Positions 54,513 to 64,000 of a stretch of 64,000 bases of DNA are shown here, piece by piece. Position 1 is the stretch's first letter. The number at the start of each line of letters is the position of its first letter. A model generated the notes under the pieces. The model saw only the letters and a program-made list of their open reading frames with translations, did not search any database and had not been told where the DNA came from. This DNA is from Liopterus haemorrhoidalis (Eukaryota; Arthropoda; Insecta; Coleoptera; Dytiscidae), in the NCBI GenBank assembly GCA_963971575.1, contig OZ020611.1, forward strand, positions 181,860,535-181,924,534, read 5' to 3'. Position numbers and translations under genes: made by a program.

Positions 54513-55163
54513 ATCAGCTGTGGCCACCACAGGACCGACCGCCATCATAAAGTACTTCATAAAGTAATACATTCTAGCAGCAGAGTAGAAATAACTTGGC
54601 CTAATATTTTCTAACAGAGATATTATTTATCGTGACCATGGAAACGTTATATATAAGTATGAAAAAATTTCGAAAAATTCTACAAAAATTATTCGTATTT
54701 TTCGTTTTATCAAAAAACGTCTCAAATAAAAGTTATTAATTATTGCTTTTATAGCAACTTTTGTTCAATAAATTTTTTCGAAATATTTTTCTGTTGTGAA
54801 ATATTCATAAAAATCTTAAATTCGACACGAGTAAACTCCCATTTTTAGTCAACCGATTTTTACCAAAAGTTGATCAACTTGTGCCATTGATGGCAGAAGC
54901 TTAAATATGAAGTTTCATAAAAATCCTTTCAGCCGAATTTGCTCTGCACGTGTACACAGACGGACAGACAGACAGACGGACAGACAGACCGACAGACATC
55001 ATGCTAAAAATAGTCAAAACGTTATGTAGGGACCTCAATTCGTGGAGATCCATCGAAATCTCGAAATGTCAAAATCGGTATGATCACAATACCTCTCTTA
55101 TATATCACAGAGTACATACAGTATCTTGTACAGAGTATTGTTATATATGTTGGCGGTCGGTAA
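54513..55163 (-). mobile_element. (GTCY)n-family element, copy D
   Basis: Same orientation as copy C and the same block order, ending TATGTTGGCGGTCGGTAAC. It holds a 45-bp extra stretch (55102-55145) before that end. The hairpin GGTATGATCACAATACC lies at 55077-55093. Confidence 0.8.
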
Positions 55164-55202
55164 CTAGATAAGACGTGGATTAAGGAACGGAAAGTCGTTT
55201 TT

Positions 55203-55672
55203 ACCGACCGCCAACATACATAAGGGAGGTATTGTGATCATACCGATTTTGACATTTCGAGATTTCGATGGATTTCCACGAATTGAGGTCCCTACATAAC
55301 GTTTTGACTATATTTAGCATGATATCTGTCGGTCTGTCTGTCTGTCGGTTTATGTACACGTGCAAAGCAAATTCGGGTAAAAGGTTTTTTATGAAACTTC
55401 ATATTTAAGCTTCTGGCATCAATGGCACGAGTTGAACAACTTTTGGTAAAAATCGGTTAACTAAAAATGGGAATTTACTCGTGTCGATTTTAAAATTTTT
55501 GCGAATATTTCACAACAGAGAAATATTTTAAAAAAAATTATTTAACAAAAGTTGCTATAAAAGCAATAACTAACAACTTTTATTTGAGACATATTTTGAT
55601 AAAGCAGCATAAATTAAACAAGTACTTCGTGATGGCGGTCGGTCCTGTGGTGGTCACATCTGATTTTTTTAA
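55203..55672 (+). mobile_element. (GTCY)n-family element, copy E
   Basis: Starts ACCGACCGCCAACATACATA and ends GATGGCGGTCGGTCCTGTGG then TGGTCACATCTGATTTTTTT. The microsatellite is nearly gone (GTCTGTCTGTCTGTCGG). It faces copy D head to head across 40 bp. It lacks the roughly 100 bp containing the CCATGGAAACGTTAC block. Confidence 0.8.
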
Positions 55673-56285
55673 AGTATCTTTATATTAACATGATTTTTCC
55701 AAAAATGTACTAAAAATGTACTACTATCCCGTACCCATTAACCCAAAGGGGTTAAACTAAAAACCTGAAAACATTCTAAGTAACATACATTTATCTGAAT
55801 CGGAAATGCGTTTTTTGAAAATATTGTAGTTTTTGTGTTTTGACAAAATTAATTATTCTTTTAATTCATGGCTAAATTGTGGCTAATAATACGGATTTGT
55901 TGTATTTATGGTTCAGGTAGTGCATGTCTTCTTTTGAAATTCAAAATGCAATAAACAATTTTAACAGTTAATAATAAGTGGAACGAATGGAATTTTTTTA
56001 TTTGTAATTTGTCACGAGCTGATTTTTTAACTGTTGAAGATGACTTTTGCAAAACAAAATAATCAAAAGCCTCACTTAATTGGGAAAAATTACTAAAATT
56101 CAAAATCTAGTTCCGCTGAAACCAAGGAAACAGGTTATAGTTCATGTGTCTAAGCTCCGCCTACTATTATACTATAACGTATAATTCAAACTATTGTTTG
56201 AATTATTTTAGTTTTTGTTTTTAAGGTATCGAAGAGGAATCATTTATACGATAAAATACTAATAAATCAAATAACACATTTTTAT
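55673..56285. other. no gene; family-related repeat sequence
   Basis: 55690-55880 shares ordered motifs with 26500-26650 and 49440-49760. 56184-56206 is a small palindrome AATTCAAAC...GTTTGAATT. Nothing coding. Confidence 0.45.
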
Positions 56286-56287
56286 TA

Positions 56288-57056
56288 TAGTCGGATTGCT
56301 GATAGGTGACTGTTACATGTATGTATCAAGTGGTGCATTCATATAATAATCTAATTACCATTTTTCAGCGATTTTAAAAATGTTTTTTGTTATTTGTCTT
56401 AGCTGTCAGTGTCTGGTAATAAATATTAATTAAAATATGGCTTTAAATTAGTTCTGAAACTAGGGCAAAATCTGTTAAAAAAATCGAAAATTTAATAAAT
56501 GAATGGTGGGAAAGGGAAAGGATTGTTGATGATATTAATCCAATAATAATAAATACAAGAAATGACAGCGATAGTTCAGATGACAACGATATCATGCATT
56601 ACAGTGACTATTTTTTTTTAAATAAAAATATTTTAATACAACTTGTAGCATATTATATGAATAAATATATTTTTACTTAATATTTTATTACTTCATACTT
56701 AGGGGAAACATAAAAATTTAATTTAATTAAACAACAAATTATAATCCGAAAGTAGTACAAATTTTTCCTTATTTATAAGTACATATATATTACCTTAAAA
56801 TTAATAATTTTGTTTGTTTGAGTACTGCTGGGAATTTATTTTCGTGCTATAATTAGTAAAGATATCTAAGAATCATGCCGTTTCTTTCTAATGCTTTGTT
56901 TTTTATTAAAATAATTTGGAAGGTTAGTTGTCAACTTGCGTCACTATACGTTACTATGGGTATGCAAATAATTATAATGATATAGACAGAGAAAGCATAT
57001 AGTATTGTACATCGATACTTGTAGCAACGAACAGTCACCTATCAGCAATCCGACTA
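56288..57056. mobile_element. TA-flanked DNA transposon with 27-bp perfect TIRs
   Basis: TAGTCGGATTGCTGATAGGT plus GACTGTT at both ends in inverted orientation, with TA outside both (56286-56287, 57057-57058), so Tc1/mariner/pogo-type. About 769 bp. An open stretch at about 56436-56630 (plus) reads S-S-E-T-R-A-K-S-V-K-K-I-E-N-L-I-N-E-W-W, then an acidic D-S-D-S-S-D-D-N-D segment. I do not recognise it, but it may be a relic of the element's protein. Confidence 0.85.
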
Positions 57057-57058
57057 TA

Positions 57059-58528
57059 GTGAGAAATACGTTTCAGAAATTGAAAAATATAAATACATTT
57101 ATCAATATATTTATTAATTTAATAAAGATTAAGATACTAAGCATGCGAATAAAATGCTGGAATTTGTTAATTTTAATTTTTGTGACGAAAATTACGCAAA
57201 TTATTTAAATTTAGTTTTAAAAAATTAAATGAAAGCTCTTAGTACTCAAATAACGAATTAAAAGGATTATCCAGCATTCTGTTGTCTTCTTACACTTTTT
57301 AAAACCCTGAAGTGTGTGAAAATTACATTTCAAATAATTTTTTTAATAGTGTGCGTAAATGTGTAATGCTTCCTGTAAAAGAAGTTTTACAGAATTTAAA
57401 AATATTTTTGGGCTACCATATCAAAAACAGTTCTCTTTTATCATTTAGTACCGGCCAAAAAGTAAATCGTTTCGGCCTGGGCCGATTCGCTACTTTTTTT
57501 ACCTCTGGATGCTAGAGCAATTTATGTGTCGTTTTTTAAGTTACAAGATCTCCATGGTTACACTGCAACAACTGACAGTCAAACATTTATAATTGTACTA
57601 ATTGTTCAGTAACCATAAATTATCCAAAGTAAATAAATAAATTTAATGTTTCTAATAAAAATTACTTTTGGTCGCCCAAAAAATATAATGTGCACCTTGG
57701 ACAAAAAGATCTTTTTCGTCCTTATCTGTTTGAAGTCCCCGGCTGCGCCTCGGCTTTCAAATTCAGAAAAACACAAGTGGTACATGGTACACAAGTAACT
57801 ATTTCGTTCGGCTATAAGTCGAATAAGATAGTTATTTGAACATGAGCATGCAAAAAAATAATAATTTTGATGATATAAATATGATTGCGTAAGTAAATAT
57901 ATTATACAAGTATCCGAATATAAAGTCGGATATTTTTATAAAGAGAATGATGTCACAAGTAATTGCCTATTACGTTTTCATAATATGTAAACATACTTGA
58001 TATAAATACATAATATTTAGACAAATTTCAACGTATGGATGGTAATACGACAAACGGTGTACTTATTTTTGTACCTATACAACATCTGTATATTTCAGTG
58101 GATAGTATGTATGTCTTTAAATGCAGGGTGATGTTATTTTCTTTATAAAAAATCCGATTATAGTAACTATGGTCCTATTTTTTATTAAATTTAAAATCAT
58201 ATTTCGAATTAATACAACTTCAGGCAGCTGTTATTAAAAATGAGTTTTGTACACAATTCGGCTTTTACCGATACAACGTTTAAGCAATTGCGTCTGTTCG
58301 TTCATAAATTGTCCATTAGAGAAAATACGCGCTCTACAAATGCATTGTTCACGAGTATAGAGAGTATTTTTCCAACTGATTTAGGAAATTCGGGAAAAAT
58401 TGATGTTTCAAAAATACGAACATTCTTTATTTAATGAAATTAATTGAAATTTTGACGAACAAAATGGTGCAAAGTTGATAAGGCACCAAAATGGAAAAAC
58501 TTGAATTAAAAAAGTCACAATATAAATA
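57059..58528. other. no recognisable gene
   Basis: One copy of the recurrent CCAGCATTCTGTTG...CCCTGAAGTGTGTGAAAAT block (57270-57325), also at 52468-52535. An open frame at 58240-58434 is unrecognisable. Confidence 0.4.
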
Positions 58529-58530
58529 TA

Positions 58531-58912
58531 TAGGCTATTCCAAACGTTTAGGCGGAACTAAATTTTGAAATCTAGTAATTTTTATCTATTAATACGGAGT
58601 CATTTTGTTTAAGCTTTGTAAATCATACTCACATTTCAAATTTTAGATTAAATTGATTGTCATTATAGAATGTCCTTTTAATTCCATTTTAATTTTTTGT
58701 CATTCTTAATAAAAATTTCCCATTTATTTATTTTTTTGTCTTCAAAATTTGTAAAAATGAATTAAAATTTTTAAGAAATAGTTTTACAATTGGAATTTAA
58801 CATTTTCACATACTAACGTCAACATGAAATAATCCAAGCAAGGTCCCTTCTTGTGACAACCTAAAAGAACGAAATTCCCACTTAGTTCCGCCTAAACGTT
58901 TGGAATAGCCTG
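58531..58912. mobile_element. 382-bp MITE with TA target
   Basis: TAGGCTATTCCAAACGTTTA plus GGCGGAACTAA at the left is repeated inverted at the right (TTAGTTCCGCC then TAAACGTTTGGAATAGCCTG). TA flanks both sides. The interior is AT-rich and non-coding, a typical Tc1/mariner-type MITE. Confidence 0.9.
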
Positions 58913-58914
58913 TA

Positions 58915-60900
58915 TCTATAATATATAAAGAGTTATTGCAGCGCATTTACACGAAAGTCTGAAGTAAAGTTCTATTGTATATTTATTTAAAAGATAGAAT
59001 GCTTCAATACATCCACAAAATATTTTTATGATGTTGCCTTGCGTCCTGACGGTTTTCTCGGTATGCATCTTAGTGTTCAAACGAAAAAGAAATGATTAAA
59101 AAATTATTTTTTTGAGAAGCGGTGGATACGCGTGCAAAGTCAAAAAATCATTCTTCGAGATTTTGTTTTAAGTATGTGGCGCCCGCTCCTGGCCCAGGTA
59201 TGGTAGGAGTGCACGACGACACACAAGGGTTGACTTTGAAATGTCAAACATATAAAGGCGCGGTGCGCGGATCGGAGAATTTATTATAATAAATAAGGTC
59301 AGGTTCTTGGTGCAAATGCGTTGCCAATAAATTGAATAAAAGAGAGAAAAGGTTTTGGGGATCGCTAATATGTTAGGGAAATTTACAGTGTAAAAATAAT
59401 AATGACAGGTGTTGTAGCGTTGCGAGGAATAATACGAATAAAATATTTAAAAAAAAAATAGTTGAATAAAAATATTTAATCAAAAAAAAAATAATTGAAC
59501 AAAAAATAATTTGTACAAAAATTTAAACAATTATAATTGTTGCGGACTGTAACAATTAACAGCGGTAAGCGCGGCGGTGAAGACGGTCGATTACACTGTA
59601 AATTAATCCCACCATAAATTATAAAAAATCTTGATTCTAAATTTCAAGAAAAATTTATATTAAAAATCTACAAAAAGGGATGAATTTAAATGATTTCTCA
59701 ACGCAAAATGTTGAAAAATGGGTATAGATCTACTAGTAAATTTATAACAAATATATTTGACTAAATTAAACAAAAGAAAAATTATTTAAGCAGAACGAAC
59801 CGCAGGAAGAAACGGTATAACAGGAGTTCGTACTGAGTGCAGCGACTTATGACGTCACTCAATAAAATGACAAAATTTGAAATAAATTTAAAATAGACAG
59901 TTTATATAAATAAAATTTGGAACATTATTAACAACCTTTCTCTCTGGTCTCACAAAAATGCAGTAATTAATTAATAACTGCCACAATGACTTTGATTTTA
60001 AACACACAAGAAATCTGGAGGGAAAACTGCAGAAAAAATAATTATAACAAAATATAAATTTAATAATTAATATACCCTGATATATTCATTTACAATCTAC
60101 ACAAATCAGGGGATCCTGATTAAATTGAAACTGATTTTAAACTATTACTTTAAAATAAAAATCAAAAACTCGTCTGCTCATCTTGGTAGAGAATTATTAA
60201 TGAATAAAAATTGGATGATTTTGACTAGCAAAAATCTTACCAGCGGCTCTAAACATGTTTTATTTTAAGGAAAACAAATTTTTATTTTAAATAAATCAAA
60301 ATTAGGTTTAAAATAATACAATAATAAATTATTATAGTATTATATAATATTATAGAAATAATTATTGTAACGGGTAAAGTGTATGGTAATATATTTGTAT
60401 TTTGGAAATAAAATATAGCGAGGTTCTAAACATGTTTTTTCTATAAAATGAATATTTATTTAAATGAAGTTAAATTGATAATTAAATATAAAATAAAAAT
60501 ACAAGGTGGAACGCCCTAAGCGGCCGCTTAAAAGTATATGTATGCAGTACTGCTTTTTTTCAACATAATAATAAATTCATGAATGTCTATATTATAACTC
60601 TGGATACATTTTTTTAATCTTTCAAACTATTTTTTTTAGGTTAGTTAGTGCGTACAATATCTGTGACTATTTGTACAATTTTTTTTTTTTTGTTAAGAAT
60701 ATTTTTCTAAGATCATACCATCGATGAGGGCGTTGTGAGTATAGTCTGCCTCAGGCGCCAAAAATTTTCGACACGATCCTATTTACTTATATAATTGGGT
60801 TTCTTTAAATAAATTATATTAATTATTTTACATAATCACTTAAAATTTATTACGAAATATGCAAAAATACCTTATCTACTAATAAATACTTAGTATTTTC
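58915..60900. other. no gene; possible TATA/GC-rich element at 59160-59300
   Basis: ATATAAAGGCGCGGTGCGCG (about 59249-59268) looks like a TATA box with a GC-rich initiator region, preceded by GTGGCGCCCGCTCCTGG (59172). This could be an LTR or promoter remnant. I see no coding sequence downstream. The rest is strongly AT-rich. Confidence 0.3.
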
Positions 60901-60904
60901 AGCA

Positions 60905-60905
60905 A

Positions 60906-60942
<37 letters not shown>

Positions 60943-61105
60943 TTCTGTTAGTCTGTTCATTTGTCGTAGATTCTCGCAAAACCGGCTGGGCATATGTTCA
61001 CGAAATTTAGTATGATGACAGAGCAAAACTATAATTCGAACATAGACTATATGGCATCTCAAAATTCATTCTGATGGGGTGTTTCAGCTCGAAACACCCC
61101 GTACC
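60905..61105 (+). mobile_element. mini-me/Helentron-like short repeat (family G)
   Basis: Order: (TA)n (60905-60940), GTTAGTCTGTTCATTTGTC, CTCGCAAAACCGGCTGGGC, ATATGTTCACGAAATTTAG. It ends with a perfect 10-bp-stem hairpin GGGGTGTTTC-AGCTC-GAAACACCCC (61076-61100). TA and GTCY tracts around a conserved core are known from mini-me-type repeats of Diptera; the assignment is by analogy. Confidence 0.5.
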
Positions 61106-61836
61106 GTGCCTACCTACGTAAACATTTATACAAGCTATGCATCAACATTTCATTTCAAAGAAAAATATATTTATTCATTTGAAAAATATCAAATCATGAC
61201 AGATTTTTGGCGTCTCTTCTTGCCAGTAAAGGTATAAAAGTCGCCTTTTACTTTTACACCTTACACTTTTACACCAAGTATGATAGCGAAACAACATAGT
61301 CGACGTGTGAACGTGATGTAAGCTACCCGGGCAACTCAACCCTGTACGAAGGAAGAATATAATTTGTGATAATTTTGAGAGGGATTATAAAGCGATTAGA
61401 ATTGTTTATGAATTGTGAAACAGCTGAGATAAATAGGTTTTGCATTCTCTATTATGAAACATTTGTTTAAAAAAGGATTATACAGTTTTAAGGGCGAAAT
61501 AATTAATTATGCCCAATAAATTAAATAAGGAAATATGAAATTTATTCGTTAATATGTTGACTATAATTATACAAAATAAAATGTCTTTTCTTTTATCATT
61601 ACAAACAAAATTGAGAATTTTTCACATATTTCCAGGTTTTATAATCTAGGTATCTAGCAAGGGACAACAAATTGTGGGAACATAAAAATCATAATATTCG
61701 ATAATGCTTTATCAACTTACAAGGGTACTTTATTATGGGATACGCGATACGCACAAGACAGTTGTCCAATTAGCCAGTCGTATAATGTTAGCAGGGTATT
61801 TAGTGCCGGATTTACGTATAGGCCAAGTATTAGCAG
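61106..61836. other. no gene; isolated TATA-like site
   Basis: 61229-61238 reads GGTATAAAAG, a good TATA box, followed by CTTTTACACC repeats, but no coding sequence is evident downstream. 61803-61822 resembles the hAT-like terminus at 42633. Confidence 0.3.
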
Positions 61837-61844
61837 TGCATTAC

Positions 61845-63127
61845 CAGTGACGCAGCCAGGATTTTGTCTTGGGGAGGGCCGAATCAAATTTCGAAGTCAC
61901 GCGGGCCGCATACTGCCCTCAACCTCATTTAGGGGAAAAATATAAAATATAAAATATACTCTCTTCTCCTTTTCTGTTTATAAAAAAATGTCAAGAAACC
62001 CTTCGGGATATTTAAAGTTCCGTCACTGCTTATCATATTGTATGTAAAATAGACTGCCACCCAAATCAGTTCGACACTCCTGCTGTTGGATATTGATGTT
62101 TATATCAAATAATAATTCCATTATTAGTTGATAAAAAAAATGTAATTGTTAATCCATGTATCAAAAACTTTCACTTGATTTTTCCTTCGATGAATACATA
62201 TTTATTTAAATTTTCGCGGGATATATTTTTGAAGTCTCAATATTTCTCTTAATTATGTTCATTTCTCTAAATCAGCCGCATGGCCACAATTTGTACCGAA
62301 CGAACAGACACATGCCGGAATAAGGATTTCTTGATTAAACCTACGAAAACATGCATTTTCTGTTAATTTCAACACTAATCATAATAAAATATAGCTTATT
62401 ATTATTGTAAAGTACATAAGTTATTTTGCTGTACAATTATGATAAATTTGTTAAATTTTCATTTCATTGGACCTTCAGAGGGGGCTTGCGCCCCCCTCCA
62501 TACGCCACTGTTGTTCAGTACAACTTATATCAGTCCTTTTTGTGTGTAAAACATCATAATTTCAAAAATACCTAAGAAGATATTGATATTCACATTTATC
62601 TACAAAATAAAACCAAATACCGATTTTAAGAGCGCGATGTCTCCAAAACTACTCTCTTTACTATATTTCTACTATTTCTACTCTATTTCACGTTTGAGGT
62701 GTCATTTTAAAATTACATTCTGATGGTTATACCGAAGTCAGATTTCCACTTTATCTTATCTGAATCGAGTAATTAGTTGTTTAAAACTATTTTATAATTT
62801 GACTGGGCAAATATTTTAGTCGATGTGTCAGGAGATAAAAGGATCAACGCTCCCCTTCATATAATTCGTTGGAACATATTTGGAAAGTGATGTATTTTCA
62901 CTTGAACAATAATTATGTCACTATATCAAGAGTAGGCAATCTTAAAAAAATGTTTATTTATACGAAAAAAAAAAATGTAAATATTGTTTACAATGAAGTA
63001 ATTGAAAAATTAACTACTGTTGTGGTTAACAAATTTTATTCTCAACTCTCCGAGTAGCGCCGTGTAATCTGCTGGTCCTGGGAGGAGCCTAGGCCCGTCG
63101 CCCCCCCCCCCCTTGGCTGCGCCACTG
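61845..63127. mobile_element. composite hAT element with perfect 8-bp TSD
   Basis: CAGTGACGCAGCCAGGATTT at the left, CTTGGCTGCGCCACTG at the right, flanked by TGCATTAC (61837-61844 and 63128-63135). An additional hAT-type right end, CCTCCATACGCCACTG, finishes at 62510, so one element is nested or the copy is chimeric. A family F fragment lies inside (62100-62370). No transposase recognised; the open frame at 62869-63057 is unassigned. Confidence 0.85.
62100..62370 (+). mobile_element. family F repeat, copy 3, inside the hAT
   Basis: GAAGTCTCAATATTTCTCTT, CCGCATGGCCACAATTTGTA, CCGAACGAACAGACACATG and AAGGATTTCTTGATTAAACC occur in the same order as in copies at 49028 and 63136. Confidence 0.6.
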
Positions 63128-63135
63128 TGCATTAC

Positions 63136-63825
63136 TAAGAATATTTGCAGAATTTTAGATTAAATACAGAGATTGGCACAAAAGTTATTTGAATGTTTTT
63201 TTTTTCGTACAAATCGTGATAAAATAAATAAATTTTAAAAAACCACTTTTCGTTCCTAAATCTACGATTTTAGAGCTTTCTTTTAATATCACAAAATAAA
63301 TTTAAAATTTAAATAATAATATTTTTTTGACACAAAAATCCATTTTTCGAGAAACTAATCTGATCAAAAATTCCTGTTGAACTATTTCGATTCCCATCAG
63401 TGGCCATTGTTGATATATATATATTTTTTCAGTTTTTTAGACGAACTCCCCGGGAAAACAAAGCAAGTGCAGGGCAAAAAGTATTTGAAATTTTTGGTAA
63501 AATTCGTGTCAATATTTGATTTTTTTTTTTTTTTCTTGTTTGCCTATGCATCGAGATATTTTATTTGATACCCTACTCACATTTAAAAAAAAAAATATTA
63601 TTCTTCGTTAAATATAAATTTGTTTTTACTTTTATAGTTAAATTTGTTTGTTTATATTTTTTTGGCCGATGTGTTTTATTGTAGTCTCAGTATTTTTCCT
63701 ATATGCGGAATAAAGAACTTTATATGCATGCCAAAATTCAACTTTCTGCCGTACAGACAGACAGACAAATGAGTGACGTTATAAGGGTTTTTTGATCATA
63801 CGTACAAAACCCTAAAAATTAAAAA
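63136..63825 (+). mobile_element. family F repeat, copy 4
   Basis: Body AT-rich. 63360-63405 parallels 49679-49730 (AACTAATCTGATCAAAAATT, TTCCTGTTGAACTATTTCG). Then GTCTCAGTATTTTTCCTATA, GCATGCCAAAATTCAAC and GACAGACAGACAAATGAG. It ends with GGGTTTT...AAAACCC (63786-63811) followed by TAAAAATT. The hAT at 61845-63127 appears inserted in this repeat, because the TSD bases continue into family sequence (TGCATTACTAAGAATA). Confidence 0.65.
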
Positions 63826-64000
63826 ATTAAGTGTGAAGTTTCAGGAATTTGAGGAGGTCTACAGAATGTTATGGATATCTGCGGCATATTTTATTTGTAC
63901 ACACAAAAAAACATGTTTTTGAAAATCAATTTTTATCTATTAATTTTAGTATTAAGGACTTTCTTATTCAGTACCCTCCTCTACATGACAAAAAAATGTT
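63826..64000. other. no recognisable gene
   Basis: AT-rich sequence to the window end; no feature seen. Confidence 0.4.

Noticed and set aside
61076..61100. GGGGTGTTTC hairpin as a transcription terminator
   Set aside because: Intrinsic terminators are a bacterial feature; here the hairpin fits the end of a dispersed repeat better.

Overview
This is AT-rich animal nuclear DNA, almost certainly from an arthropod and probably an insect. Signs are D34D mariner transposons, an I-clade LINE, several other non-LTR retrotransposon remnants, hAT elements, a long (GTCY)n-bearing repeat family like the mini-me/Helentron-type repeats of insects, abundant microsatellites and no bacterial-style operon. 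I could not identify any host protein-coding gene, rRNA or complete tRNA. Essentially everything interpretable is a mobile element or its debris, so the window reads as an intergenic or intronic transposon graveyard. Most open frames in the window are chance frames in AT-rich DNA or in repeats.

Layout. 1-9 kb: a hAT remnant with a broken transposase C-terminus on the minus strand (21-718), a CR1/Jockey-like LINE end (2458-3525), a fold-back palindrome (4574-4668), a hAT MITE with perfect 8-bp target duplication (4891-5407), a hAT MITE filled with a 38-39 bp tandem array (6951-7461) and a 1.18-kb element with 214-bp inverted termini (7503-8684). 9-14 kb: two mariners of different families (9469-10789; 11157-12239) and a short LTR element with nearly identical LTRs (12260-13932). 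14-22 kb: a mariner end, a LINE fragment, a hAT (15304-16500), a nearly full-length but decayed I-clade LINE (16501-21250) and another LINE relic. 24-32 kb: a 155-bp tandem array, (GTCY)n repeat elements, a second copy of the array-bearing hAT MITE (29391-29962) and a second short LTR element with identical LTRs (29988-31773). 32-36 kb: a second copy of the 15.3-kb hAT, with perfect target duplication (32617-34111), and a second mariner of the 9.5-kb family. 37-53 kb: several MITEs, two LINE reverse transcriptases joined back to back (39736-41480), a LINE split by a repeat insertion (48600-50600) and a mosaic mariner (50787-52357). 53-64 kb: three (GTCY)n elements in tandem and inverted order, TA-flanked MITEs and a composite hAT (61845-63127).

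How the parts relate. There is no pathway here; the relationships are those of nested and recombined mobile elements. Several element families occur two to five times, so boundaries, target duplications and relative ages can be read from comparing copies. The youngest insertions appear to be the two short LTR elements, whose LTR pairs differ at about one site or none. No previously undescribed cellular system was found. The most unusual material is the non-autonomous element families: an array shared by two hAT terminal types, the long-TIR element, the twin short LTR elements with a tRNA-Leu-like primer site, and the (GTCY)n families with terminal hairpins.
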